Assembly: GCA_021787365.1 (NCBI GenBank)
Contig: JAJYMB010000056.1
Location: forward strand, 1 to 63,054
Reading direction: 5' to 3'
Source: Actinomycetes bacterium
Lineage (GTDB): Bacteria; Actinomycetota; Acidimicrobiia; Acidimicrobiales; Palsa-688
Length of the DNA: 63,054 nucleotides
This document shows positions 26,325 through 33,480 of this stretch, one piece after another. The number at the start of each line of letters is the position of its first letter. Within the stretch, counting starts at the first letter, position 1. The notes under the pieces were generated by a model. That model made no database searches. It was given only the letters and a program-made list of their open reading frames with translations, and was not told the origin of the DNA. A program made the position numbers and the translations under genes.

Positions 26325-26816
26325 TTAGGCGATTTGGGTAAAGGGCCGGCTGAAGTTCTCCGGGAGCTTGGCCAGCACGAAGCTGAACAGAAGTTCCCGC
26401 TTGGTCGTGGTGAGCACGATCGCCGCCTTCCCTGACACGCTGGCAGGTGCCATCGCGACCTGGCCGGCCGGGAAATTACCGGTGAAGGCAAAGGCGCACA
26501 CCTTGGAGCCGGCGGGTGGCGGCTTGTAGTTGGAGGAGGGGTTGTGCGGGAAGCGTTCTTTCACCAACCGCTCCATGAGCCGGGGCCGCACGAGTTTCAC
26601 CCCGTGGAACTTGTAGCTGTTTTTGGGCGCGTTGAGCGCCCCCTCGGCGAGGGGGAGATCCTGGTAGCAGTTGGCCAGCCCGACGGGAGGGCGGGGAGCG
26701 CAGGCGCTCAAACCCATGCCGATCGAGGCGGCGACCACGAGCGACGCCCCAATTCGCCGGGCGCGGGACACCGCCGCCCAATGTCGCCCGGCCGGCGTTG
26801 TCGCCTGGCTCTTCAT
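26325..26816 (-). CDS. Small secreted lipoprotein of unknown function
   Basis: 163 residues. The N-terminus has a twin-basic n-region, a hydrophobic stretch (IGASLVVAASIGMGL) and the lipobox LSAC, so the mature protein starts with a lipidated cysteine at residue 39 and is anchored outside the cell membrane. The remainder has two cysteines (C50, C107), likely a disulfide, and no family I recognise. ATG 26816 is preceded by GAGGGGAAGAGG. The start overlaps the stop of the flippase-like gene upstream, so the two are translated together. Much of the frame upstream of 26816 is open but antisense to nothing and is only a shadow of the neighbour. Confidence 0.7.
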   Translation of the reverse strand: MKSQATTPAGRHWAAVSRARRIGASLVVAASIGMGLSACAPRPPVGLANCYQDLPLAEGALNAPKNSYKFHGVKLVRPRLMERLVKERFPHNPSSNYKPPPAGSKVCAFAFTGNFPAGQVAMAPASVSGKAAIVLTTTKRELLFSFVLAKLPENFSRPFTQIA

Positions 26817-27985
26817 ACGGGCCTCTTCCCCTCGTCCTGGCCCCGGCGGGCCTGCCCGATCAGTACCTCGCGCTGAGCGGCTGACAGTTGGCCGTTGCCC
26901 ACGGCACCGTTGCCCACGACGCGCTCGCCTCGAGGGAGAGCACCCAGGTGAACGGGCAACGCCCGCTCGGAGCGCGTCCGTAGGCGCCTGAGCCCCAGGT
27001 AACAAAGCCCGCCGACGGGCAGCGGGATCCAAAAGGAGAGGACTCGGTACAAGAGCACGGCTGCCACGGTGGCCGCCTTCGCTCCGCCAAAGGCGACCAG
27101 GGCGACCATGAGGCTGCCCTCCACCACGCCGAGGCCCCCGGGCGTGACCGGGAGGTTCACCGCGAGCTGCCCCGCGCAGTAGGCGAGTAGGAGGCCCTGC
27201 CAGGGCACGCCGGCGCCGACGGAGAGGAAGGAGAACAAGAGGCAGGCGCAGTCCAACAACCAGCTGGCCGTGCCCCAAGAGAGGACCATTGCCCAACCCT
27301 GCGGGGTCGGTGCCACCAACCGGATGCGCCGGATGCCCTTCGCCACCGGCCGCGACAACTGCCCCGGGGGGCGGCGGAGCCGCCTCTCTGCGTAAGCGGC
27401 CACCTTGACGGCCGAGTGGTAGAGGCTGGCCCTCCGGTTCCAGGCGATGCCCGCGACGATGGCAAGGAACAGCACGGCCAAAATCGCCTCCACGAGGTCG
27501 AAGGCGGTGCCCAACGAGGCCGCCAGTGCCAGGCCCAAGCCCGCCAGGCCGGCCAGGGTGGCAAACGAGGCGAGCCCGGCGGCAATGACCACCCAGCCGG
27601 CCAGGACCTCGTCGGCGCCGAGCAGCTCGTACTGGCGGAAGTAGTAAAGGCCGGCGAAGGCGGCGCCGACCGGCAGGGCCGACTGGACCGCGTTGCCGGC
27701 GAAGGTCACCGGTGCCACACGCCGGAGCCTCGCCCTGGCGTCCCCGGCTGCCAAGAGCGAACGCTGCATCGACGACATCGACAGGTAGCTACCCAGCTCG
27801 ACTACTCCCGCGACTACAAGCCAGTACCAGCGCACTTGGACCAAGAAGGCGCCGGCACCTGACAGCTCGCTCGTCTTGCCCGCTATGAACCAAACCGCGA
27901 GGCCGAGGAGGGCGAGGCCGACGAATATGCGCAAGTGCCGCCAGTAGCGAGCCAGGACGAGCTTCGGCAGGCGGCGCATCCGCAT
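26813..27985 (-). CDS. Lysylphosphatidylglycerol synthase-type membrane protein (UPF0104)
   Basis: 390 residues with about eight membrane helices. NLPVTPGGLGVVEGSLMVAL is the signature of the LPG synthase transmembrane/UPF0104 family, followed by the 'R-x-x-x-F-W-I-P' helix LLYRVLSFWIPLPVGG. Members act as flippases or modify lipid headgroups. ATG 27985 begins the conserved basic stretch; the frame runs open into the relaxase region but that part is shadow. The C-terminal tail carries a 15-bp duplication (26892-26921), giving G-N-G-A-V repeated. It overlaps the lipoprotein by four bases and lies 25 bases from the end of the relaxase gene. Confidence 0.82.
   Translation of the reverse strand: MRMRRLPKLVLARYWRHLRIFVGLALLGLAVWFIAGKTSELSGAGAFLVQVRWYWLVVAGVVELGSYLSMSSMQRSLLAAGDARARLRRVAPVTFAGNAVQSALPVGAAFAGLYYFRQYELLGADEVLAGWVVIAAGLASFATLAGLAGLGLALAASLGTAFDLVEAILAVLFLAIVAGIAWNRRASLYHSAVKVAAYAERRLRRPPGQLSRPVAKGIRRIRLVAPTPQGWAMVLSWGTASWLLDCACLLFSFLSVGAGVPWQGLLLAYCAGQLAVNLPVTPGGLGVVEGSLMVALVAFGGAKAATVAAVLLYRVLSFWIPLPVGGLCYLGLRRLRTRSERALPVHLGALPRGERVVGNGAVGNGQLSAAQREVLIGQARRGQDEGKRPV
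26892..26921 (-). repeat. 15-bp tandem duplication in the tail of the flippase-like gene
   Basis: CCGTTGCCCACGGCA (26892-26906) is followed by CCGTTGCCCACGACG (26907-26921), 13 of 15 bases identical, encoding a repeated V-G-N-G-A on the minus strand. Confidence 0.8.
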
Positions 27986-28010
27986 CAAGGGATTCTCGCG
28001 CCTGGCCTCG

Positions 28011-30494
28011 TCACATCTGGCGCAGGGCGGGCGCCCGGTGGGCAGGCTCGGCGGACGCCGGGCCCCGCCGTAGCCCGACCGCTTCGATACTCTCGGCCCG
28101 CTCCCACCCGTATATGCGTTCGAGGGCGCAAGCTTTGGCTGCTCGTTCCCAACGTCCTCGGGCGGCCGACGAGAGCGGTCGGGGCCCGGCGCGAAGGAGG
28201 ATCTGTTCGTCGGGCCAACCGGTCGCCAACTCCCCGACCGCCGCCTGCCACCGGCGCTCCACGCCGGCGGTTCCAGGTGCCGGCATGCCGGGGCCGGCCA
28301 CGGTGACCCAAGCGCCCGCAACGCAAGGCGAGCGACCCGAGAGGGCGAGGGGGTCGCCAAGTACGAGGAACGCCTGGCCGGGGCCTGCCCCTCTCGAATA
28401 GGGCAGCGTGGTGGCATAGCCGTACCCAAGATCGCCGGCCTGGCCGCGGTGCACGGTCGTCGGCTCGGCCCCGCCGGGACGGTCCCAGCGCACTGCGAGC
28501 GAGCCGGGAGCGGTCGCGACCACAACGCCGCGCGTCGCTGCTCGGATGTCGCCGATACGCCGGAGAGCCATCACCGCCTCGCCGGGAGCGTAGGCGCGCC
28601 CGCCGAAGACCACTTCGCCTTCCCGGCCCGCGAGCCCGAGAGCACGCCGTGCCGCGAGGTTGAGGGCCTCTGCCTCGGGCGGGCCGAGCGCCACCATGAG
28701 CGCTCGCTGGCCGGTGCCGGCGTGGCGGAGCCAGGCCGACACCGTTTGGGTGGCGGCGTCGAAGCCGGTGAAGGCCCCCTGCACGGCCAGGCCCGGGACC
28801 GAGACGGCTGGGTTGGGCGCAGTCATAGCGGGCGCCCGCATGGAAGGCCAGGCGTCGTCGAGGCTCGGCCCGCCAGTGCGAGCGACCAGGTCATCCAGCG
28901 ATGCGGCCATGCTTTCCCCATACCCCGGCACCGTGCCCCCGGGGACCAGCACGAGCTTGGTCTCCGAGGCCGAAGCCTGGGCCACGAGCCGCGCCAGGCC
29001 TGCCGGGCCGATCCGGTGAGCGGCGTCCACGACGAGCACCCGGCGGCCAGGACGGCCCCAGCCACCGCCCTCCGCCGGCCGGAGCGAAGTGAGGGCCCTC
29101 CAACGCCGGGCCGAAGGTCCGGACGGGGTCGCCACTAGGACGGTCATGCCGGCCGCCTGCCAGGCGGCGCGGGCGGCGTCGATGCAGGCCGCCTGCTCGA
29201 GCCACGGTGCGCGAGGGACAGTATCGATGGCCCGTCCCGAGCAGGCCAACTCGACACCCGCTCGCGCCGCTACTGCGGTGAAGCCCAGGGTTTCGACTTC
29301 CTGCCAGGCCAACGCAGGCGCGACCTGTGCACAGCGGGCGGACTGGCCCTCGAGGGCGGCCGCGGCAACCTGGCGGTCGAAGTGCCGAGCGAGCGAGGTC
29401 GTCCAACGCTTGGGGACGCCTGCCCCCTGTACGCCTGCCCCCTGTACGCCTGCCCCCTGTACGCCTGCTCTGGTTGCCGCGGGACCGCCGGCCTGGCACC
29501 AGGTTGTTGCCCATGTGACGGCCAGAGCCGCCGGGAGGCCGGCGGGGCACGTCTCTGCCAGGGCGACCAGGACGTCGGGTTCACCGAAAGACGACCGCTG
29601 CTCTGCCAGGGCGTGCGCGACGGCGTCAGGGGAGGGTGGGGGAGGAGGCAAGCCGGTGCCAGGACCGGCCGGCGCCAACGGCAGGCCGAGGTGTGGTTGT
29701 GGGGCCTGGGGCTGCCGCCCGGGCGGGCTGGTGAGGGCGCTGGCGTGGCCCCGGCCCTGGGATACCCGGTTCGCCGCCGGCGATGTAGCCCCGAACCAGA
29801 GCGCGCCGGCCCTCGTGGCGAGCGAGCGCCCGCTGGCGGCCGAGCGCACTTGGCGGGAGACGCCGACGATCTCGCCCAGGCCACCCGGGCCGACCTCCCA
29901 GTCGAGGGAGAGCCCGGTGCTGGCTAAGTGTGCTCGCAACGCCAACTGGAAGCACGCCCCAATCCCTTCGCGCCAGCGCCACAGTTCGGCGCCAACGAGG
30001 CACCCCCACTGGCCGTCGCCCCGGCCGGCAAGGTTGGCAAGCACCACGTGGGCGTGTAGGTGCGGCTGGCTCGTGCCTCCGCTCATGTGCTCGAAAGCGC
30101 CGGCCACGAGGCCGCTCGCTTTCTCTCGCCCGCCCTGGCGGTAGACCGAGGCCGCCCTTTGCTCGAGGACCGTGAAGGCGTCGGCCACAGCTTGGCGGAA
30201 AGCGAGCCGTACGGGGCCGGCAGCCGCCCCCTCGCCCGCGGACGCCAAGAGGGACACCGATTTGGGCGCCCCGAACACGAGATCCCAGCCCTGGCGCCGG
30301 CGCAGCCCGGGCCTGTTCGTCAGTGCCTCGCCGCCGGGGTGCCGGCCCGCCAGGAGGTCGCGGAGCGCCCCGCCGTCGATCTCCTGGCCCGCCAGGCCCA
30401 ACCTGGCGGAGCCCTCGCCCAGCCACATGGAGTGCACCGCCGAGCGCTGCCAGTACCTCACGCCGGCAGCGCTGGCAGAAGAAATCACCAACAT
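28011..30494 (-). CDS. MobF-family (TrwC/TraI-like) conjugative relaxase with a degenerate helicase domain
   Basis: 827 residues. The N-terminal ~230 residues are a TrwC relaxase: candidate catalytic Tyr14 (VRYWQ), WDLVFGAPKSVSLLAS, and the three-histidine metal site HLHAHVVLAN (H145, H147, H149). It should nick one strand at oriT and lead it into a recipient. The C-terminal RecD-like helicase half has lost its key motifs: where G-x-A-G-T-G-K-T is expected (~425-440) it reads TVPRAPWLEQAACIDAARAA, and Walker B is VVDAAHRIG with D-A instead of D-E. Motif VI is also altered (YATTLPYSRGAG). A proline-rich linker (~250-290) and a QGAGV repeat lie between. ATG 30494 is eight bases from TAAGCT. First gene of the conjugative region, on the minus strand. 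Confidence 0.85.
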   Translation of the reverse strand: MLVISSASAAGVRYWQRSAVHSMWLGEGSARLGLAGQEIDGGALRDLLAGRHPGGEALTNRPGLRRRQGWDLVFGAPKSVSLLASAGEGAAAGPVRLAFRQAVADAFTVLEQRAASVYRQGGREKASGLVAGAFEHMSGGTSQPHLHAHVVLANLAGRGDGQWGCLVGAELWRWREGIGACFQLALRAHLASTGLSLDWEVGPGGLGEIVGVSRQVRSAASGRSLATRAGALWFGATSPAANRVSQGRGHASALTSPPGRQPQAPQPHLGLPLAPAGPGTGLPPPPPSPDAVAHALAEQRSSFGEPDVLVALAETCPAGLPAALAVTWATTWCQAGGPAATRAGVQGAGVQGAGVQGAGVPKRWTTSLARHFDRQVAAAALEGQSARCAQVAPALAWQEVETLGFTAVAARAGVELACSGRAIDTVPRAPWLEQAACIDAARAAWQAAGMTVLVATPSGPSARRWRALTSLRPAEGGGWGRPGRRVLVVDAAHRIGPAGLARLVAQASASETKLVLVPGGTVPGYGESMAASLDDLVARTGGPSLDDAWPSMRAPAMTAPNPAVSVPGLAVQGAFTGFDAATQTVSAWLRHAGTGQRALMVALGPPEAEALNLAARRALGLAGREGEVVFGGRAYAPGEAVMALRRIGDIRAATRGVVVATAPGSLAVRWDRPGGAEPTTVHRGQAGDLGYGYATTLPYSRGAGPGQAFLVLGDPLALSGRSPCVAGAWVTVAGPGMPAPGTAGVERRWQAAVGELATGWPDEQILLRAGPRPLSSAARGRWERAAKACALERIYGWERAESIEAVGLRRGPASAEPAHRAPALRQM
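29416..29468 (-). repeat. Three-plus tandem copies of a 15-bp unit in the relaxase linker
   Basis: ACGCCTGCCCCCTGT starts at 29416, 29431 and 29446, with an 8-base partial copy at 29461. It encodes G-V-Q-G-A repeats around residues 344-360 of the relaxase. Confidence 0.92.
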
Positions 30495-30495
30495 G

Positions 30496-30513
30496 ACTTG
30501 AAAGCTTACAAGT
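30496..30513. promoter_or_regulatory. Near-perfect 18-bp palindrome between divergent promoters; candidate operator or oriT element
   Basis: ACTTGAAAG-CTTACAAGT pairs at 8 of 9 positions. It lies two bases before the relaxase ATG. It contains both the -35 (TTGAAA) of the plus-strand promoter and the TAAGCT -10 candidate of the relaxase, so a protein bound here could silence both. Being directly next to a MobF gene, it could also be part of the origin of transfer. Confidence 0.5.
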
Positions 30514-30526
30514 CCTATGAGATACT
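30498..30526 (+). promoter_or_regulatory. Promoter P1: TTGAAA-N17-GATACT
   Basis: -35 TTGAAA at 30498-30503, 17-bp spacer, -10 GATACT at 30521-30526, running away from the relaxase. The same pair with the same spacer recurs at 31844-31872. TATGAGA is repeated ten bases apart around the -10. Transcription would reach the coiled-coil gene at 30916 after a leader of roughly 380 bases. Confidence 0.6.
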
Positions 30527-30586
30527 ATGAGACGGTCCCACCGCCGGCCGGCACTCGCCGGCCTCAACGTCGCCCTGTGTCTTCGA

Positions 30587-30898
30587 TTATTCGACCTCCT
30601 GCGGCGGGGCGGGCAGTTCGAGCTCCATGCCGCCGAGTGCAGCGCACCGCGCGTGGATCCGGCTCCCCAGGCCAGAAGAGGGTGCCGGCTTGGGCAGCGC
30701 GTCGGCCAGGACGGCGCGCACCTCGTAACGCCTCGCTGGGTGCCGCGCCGAGTTCTTCCGCACCACCAACGTCCTGCCACCGGTCCACCGCAGAGGCATC
30801 TCCATCCACGTGGGCCCGGCACGCTTGGGGTGCCGGCCGGCACCGAGACCGGCCCTTGCCCAGCGCAGGACATTGGCGTTGAATGGGACCGTCAGCAT
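30587..30898 (-). CDS. Possible small protein upstream of the relaxase, unknown
   Basis: 103 residues, starting MLTVPFNANVLRWARAG and ending in a Pro/Glu-rich tail. Third codon positions are almost all G or C, as in real genes here, and the composition (three Trp, balanced charge) is protein-like. It has no recognisable domain. The start lacks both a ribosome site and a leaderless -10, and the plus-strand promoter P1 would transcribe across it antisense. Accessory DNA-binding proteins often precede MobF relaxases, but nothing in this sequence shows such a domain. It may instead be an untranslated part of the P1 leader. Confidence 0.38.
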   Translation of the reverse strand: MLTVPFNANVLRWARAGLGAGRHPKRAGPTWMEMPLRWTGGRTLVVRKNSARHPARRYEVRAVLADALPKPAPSSGLGSRIHARCAALGGMELELPAPPQEVE

Positions 30899-30915
30899 CC
30901 GAAAGGAGGGCGGCG

Positions 30916-31671
30916 ATGCCGGGGAACGTGATCCGCCTCGATGGTGGTGAGAAGGTCGCCGACGAGGCCCTGCGCGTAGCCGAGAGGGCGCATGACGAGG
31001 CGCTCCAGGCTTCGGAGGAGGTGGCGCGGGCAGAGCTGGCTCGCGCCGAGGCCATCAAGGGGGCCACGCTGGCGCGTGCCGAGGTCATCCGGGCTGCCAC
31101 GGTCGCCCGGGCGGAGGCGTTGCGACGTTTGGCGAACGAGCACGACAGCGCGCTGCGTGCCGCGGAGGTAGCGCGCGCCGCTGCCTTGCGCGATGCGGAA
31201 GAACGCTACTCCCAGGCGCTCAGGAACGCCGAGGAGGCCGCCGCTCGGTCGGTGGAGCGCGCCTACCAGGAGGAGACGGCGGCAGCCCAGAGGGCACACG
31301 AGGAGGCGCTCCGTGCCGCAGAGGCGGCAGCCGCCAGCGCCATGGCGAGGGCGCGGGCCATCCAGGAGGCCGGCGCGGCGCGTGCCGAGGCGATCAAGGC
31401 TGCCGGCGCGACGAGGTCATTGGCGCTCCGGGAGGCTTCCCAGGCGTACGAGGACGCCCTCCGCAATGCCGCCCTTGGCCGGGCTGAGAGGCTCGCCGAG
31501 GCGACCCACGCCGACGACGAGGCCTTGCGCCAAGCGACGGCTGCGTTCGAGGCGTTCTTCCAGCAGGAAGAGCCGGCTGGTGGCGACGAGGAAGAGCTTG
31601 ATTTGGGGGAGCCGGAGCCGGGACTGGCCCCCCAGGATCTGAGGCCGCGAGGGCGCACGGCCGCCTCCTAG
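30916..31671 (+). CDS. Alanine/arginine/glutamate-rich coiled-coil protein
   Basis: 251 residues, of which ~190 form one continuous amphipathic helix built on a repeated pattern such as ARAEAIKGATLARAEVIRAA, with Ala at core positions and alternating Arg/Glu outside. There is no signal peptide or membrane segment, so it is cytoplasmic. The last ~40 residues are acidic and disordered (GDEEELDLGEPEPG). ATG 30916 follows a very strong AAAGGAGGG at 30902-30910. It lies in the conjugative region under the same type of promoter as the secretion genes, so a structural, DNA-organising or scaffold role in transfer is possible. I do not recognise a family; apolipoprotein-like repeat matches would be composition-driven. 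Confidence 0.75.
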   Translation: MPGNVIRLDGGEKVADEALRVAERAHDEALQASEEVARAELARAEAIKGATLARAEVIRAATVARAEALRRLANEHDSALRAAEVARAAALRDAEERYSQALRNAEEAAARSVERAYQEETAAAQRAHEEALRAAEAAAASAMARARAIQEAGAARAEAIKAAGATRSLALREASQAYEDALRNAALGRAERLAEATHADDEALRQATAAFEAFFQQEEPAGGDEEELDLGEPEPGLAPQDLRPRGRTAAS

Positions 31672-31993
31672 GGCGGACGAAGGGACAGGCGGCTTCGAAG
31701 TACGGCATGAGATCGGGTGGCCGAGCTTGGGCCGCGGCGGCCGCCTACCCGCGGCACGCCAGGTCATGGCCCACCTATGCCACCACGGCCAATGGAGAAG
31801 TTGCAGGTCAAGCCAGCGATTGAGCTCTTGGGCCCCACAGGACTTGAAAGCATACGAGAAATGTGGGATACTATGAAATAGCTCGTCCGTCGCTGTGTGG
31901 TGCGACGGGATCAGCCTCGCCGGCACGGACCGGCCATCCCTCGGCGTACAGCGCCTCTACCGACCCGTTACGACGAGCAGCCAGGGAGCCACC
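31672..31993 (+). promoter_or_regulatory. Intergenic region with promoter P2 (TTGAAA-N17-GATACT)
   Basis: -35 TTGAAA lies at 31844-31849 and -10 GATACT at 31867-31872, with the same 17-bp spacer and much of the same flanking sequence as P1 (ACTTGAAAGC-TAC before, ACTATGA across the -10). The palindrome seen at P1 is only half kept here. Transcription would begin about 31879 and reach the VirB2-like gene at 31994. The rest of the 322 bases carries no gene I can support. Confidence 0.62.
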
Positions 31994-32314
31994 ATGCACT
32001 TGCAGTTCTTCGCCCACCATTTGCTCCTCGCCACCTCGACCAATGTCAACCTGTCGCCTTCTAGCACCAACAACCTCCCCGGCACCACCGTCTTGGACAA
32101 CCTGGCGAGCGGTGTCGGCCACTGGGCGTTGATCGCTTCGGTAGTGGGCGTGATAATCGGGGGCATCATGTGGGCCTTCGGGCATTTCTCGCACAACTAC
32201 CAGCAGTCCTACAACGGGCGGAGGGGCCTCATTGTCTCGGCCGTGGCGGCCCTCCTGATCGGGGGGGCAAACCAGATAATCAGCTTCTTTTTCTCCCAGG
32301 GCGGGAAGATTTAG
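31994..32314 (+). CDS. VirB2/TrbC-like small two-helix membrane protein
   Basis: 106 residues. After a ~40-residue N-terminus come two hydrophobic helices, ALIASVVGVIIGGIMWAFG and GLIVSAVAALLIGGANQIIS, separated by a short polar loop with NGRRG. This is the layout of type IV secretion pilins and of the small integral membrane proteins that precede VirB6-like genes in actinobacterial conjugative elements. ATG 31994 follows AGGGAG at 31983-31988. It is the first gene after promoter P2 and lies two bases before the next gene. A pilin role is an inference; many actinobacterial elements make no visible pilus. Confidence 0.62.
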   Translation: MHLQFFAHHLLLATSTNVNLSPSSTNNLPGTTVLDNLASGVGHWALIASVVGVIIGGIMWAFGHFSHNYQQSYNGRRGLIVSAVAALLIGGANQIISFFFSQGGKI

Positions 32315-32316
32315 CG

Positions 32317-33480
32317 ATGTCGTTGCTCGACATCAACCCTCTTTCGCCGGCGCTTTCTCTGCTCGGCCACGCCAGCACGACCATAACTGGCAGGATTGCC
32401 GGCCTGTGGGCCAAAGCGTTTTTCGAAGTGCTGGTGAAGGCCGAAGAACGCCTCGTCACCTTGTTGGTCAACGACGTCCTTGCCGCCTTGGTCAGGGCTA
32501 CCACGGCGGTCAGTGGAGCCGAGGGCAACACGTGGTTTGCCACCGTCAAATCTCTTTGGCCGGTAGCAGAGTTCGTTGTCGCGCCGTTGCTCTTCGCCGC
32601 CACGATCGGCGCCATTTTCCGTCAGGACATGCGCCGTCTCGGCAGGGCGTGGGGCGTCGGGCTTCCTGTGGCTGCCCTCGGCGGCGTCGCCGCGAGAACG
32701 TTGACCGGTTTCGGGCTTTCCGCCACGGACGCCTTGTCCAGGGCTGTGGTCGGCGAAGTCGCCCCCCATATGGAAGCGGGTTTGGTCCACGTCTTCGCTC
32801 TCGGGCTTGTGACGGTGGGGACCCCGCTCGGCGCGCTCGTGAGCCTGGTTGTGCTCGCCGGCGCCCTGCTCCTCTGGCTCGAACTGGCGGTGCGGGCTGT
32901 TGCCATCGAGATGGCTGTATTTTTCATGCCCCTTGCCCTGGCCGGCGTCATCTGGCCGGCAACTACCCACCTGGCGAAGAGGTTCGTGGCCCTGCTCGCC
33001 TCGCTGCTGCTCGTAAAGCCGGTGGTCGTAGGCGCCTTGTGCCTCGGTGCAGCGACGGTCAGCGCCAGGCACGCCGGCGCCAGTTCGCTGCTGTCAGGTA
33101 CCGCCATCTTGCTCATTGCCGCCTTCGCCCCCTTGCTCTTGCTGAAGATGGTGCCGCTCGTAGAAGCGCCCTCGGTAGCCCACCTGTACGACCTCTCCCG
33201 CCAACCCGTGCGCTGGGCCGAGCGGGCCGCGCAAGGCGTGCTCGCACTGTCGGCTGGCGCCGGCGCGCTCGTGGCACCGGCAACCTCGGGGACTGGGGCG
33301 GAGGGTCTCGGTTCGGCTGCGGCCTTGCTCGGCCAGGCAAGCGGCGGCGCTGGTCCGGGTCGCGCCGAGGAGCACCCTCTCGGGCCGGCCCGTCCGCCCG
33401 GATCCAGTCCGCCCGGATCCAGTCCGCCCGGGGCGCCGGGCGCGTCGATCGGGGCGGGAGAAGGTGGTGCACGTGGCTGA
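32317..33480 (+). CDS. VirB6/TrbL-like polytopic membrane protein
   Basis: 387 residues with six or more membrane helices between residues 70 and 290, including EMAVFFMPLALAGVIWP and the helix pair before it. The layout and position between the VirB2-like and the VirB3/VirB4N-like genes fit VirB6/TrbL, the inner-membrane channel component of type IV secretion. The last ~90 residues are Gly/Pro/Ala-rich and disordered and contain a 15-bp tandem repeat (33393-33431). ATG 32317 overlaps nothing and follows the previous stop directly, so translation is probably coupled. It overlaps the next gene's possible starts by 8-17 bases. Confidence 0.65.
   Translation: MSLLDINPLSPALSLLGHASTTITGRIAGLWAKAFFEVLVKAEERLVTLLVNDVLAALVRATTAVSGAEGNTWFATVKSLWPVAEFVVAPLLFAATIGAIFRQDMRRLGRAWGVGLPVAALGGVAARTLTGFGLSATDALSRAVVGEVAPHMEAGLVHVFALGLVTVGTPLGALVSLVVLAGALLLWLELAVRAVAIEMAVFFMPLALAGVIWPATTHLAKRFVALLASLLLVKPVVVGALCLGAATVSARHAGASSLLSGTAILLIAAFAPLLLLKMVPLVEAPSVAHLYDLSRQPVRWAERAAQGVLALSAGAGALVAPATSGTGAEGLGSAAALLGQASGGAGPGRAEEHPLGPARPPGSSPPGSSPPGAPGASIGAGEGGARG
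33393..33431 (+). repeat. 15-bp tandem repeat in the disordered tail of the VirB6-like gene
   Basis: TCCGCCCGGATCCAG occurs at 33393 and 33408, with a partial copy at 33423. It encodes P-P-G-S-S repeats. Confidence 0.92.

Noticed and set aside
27986..28525. N-terminal extension of the flippase-like gene into the relaxase gene
   Set aside because: Out-of-frame shadow of the relaxase C-terminus; the conserved protein begins at 27985.
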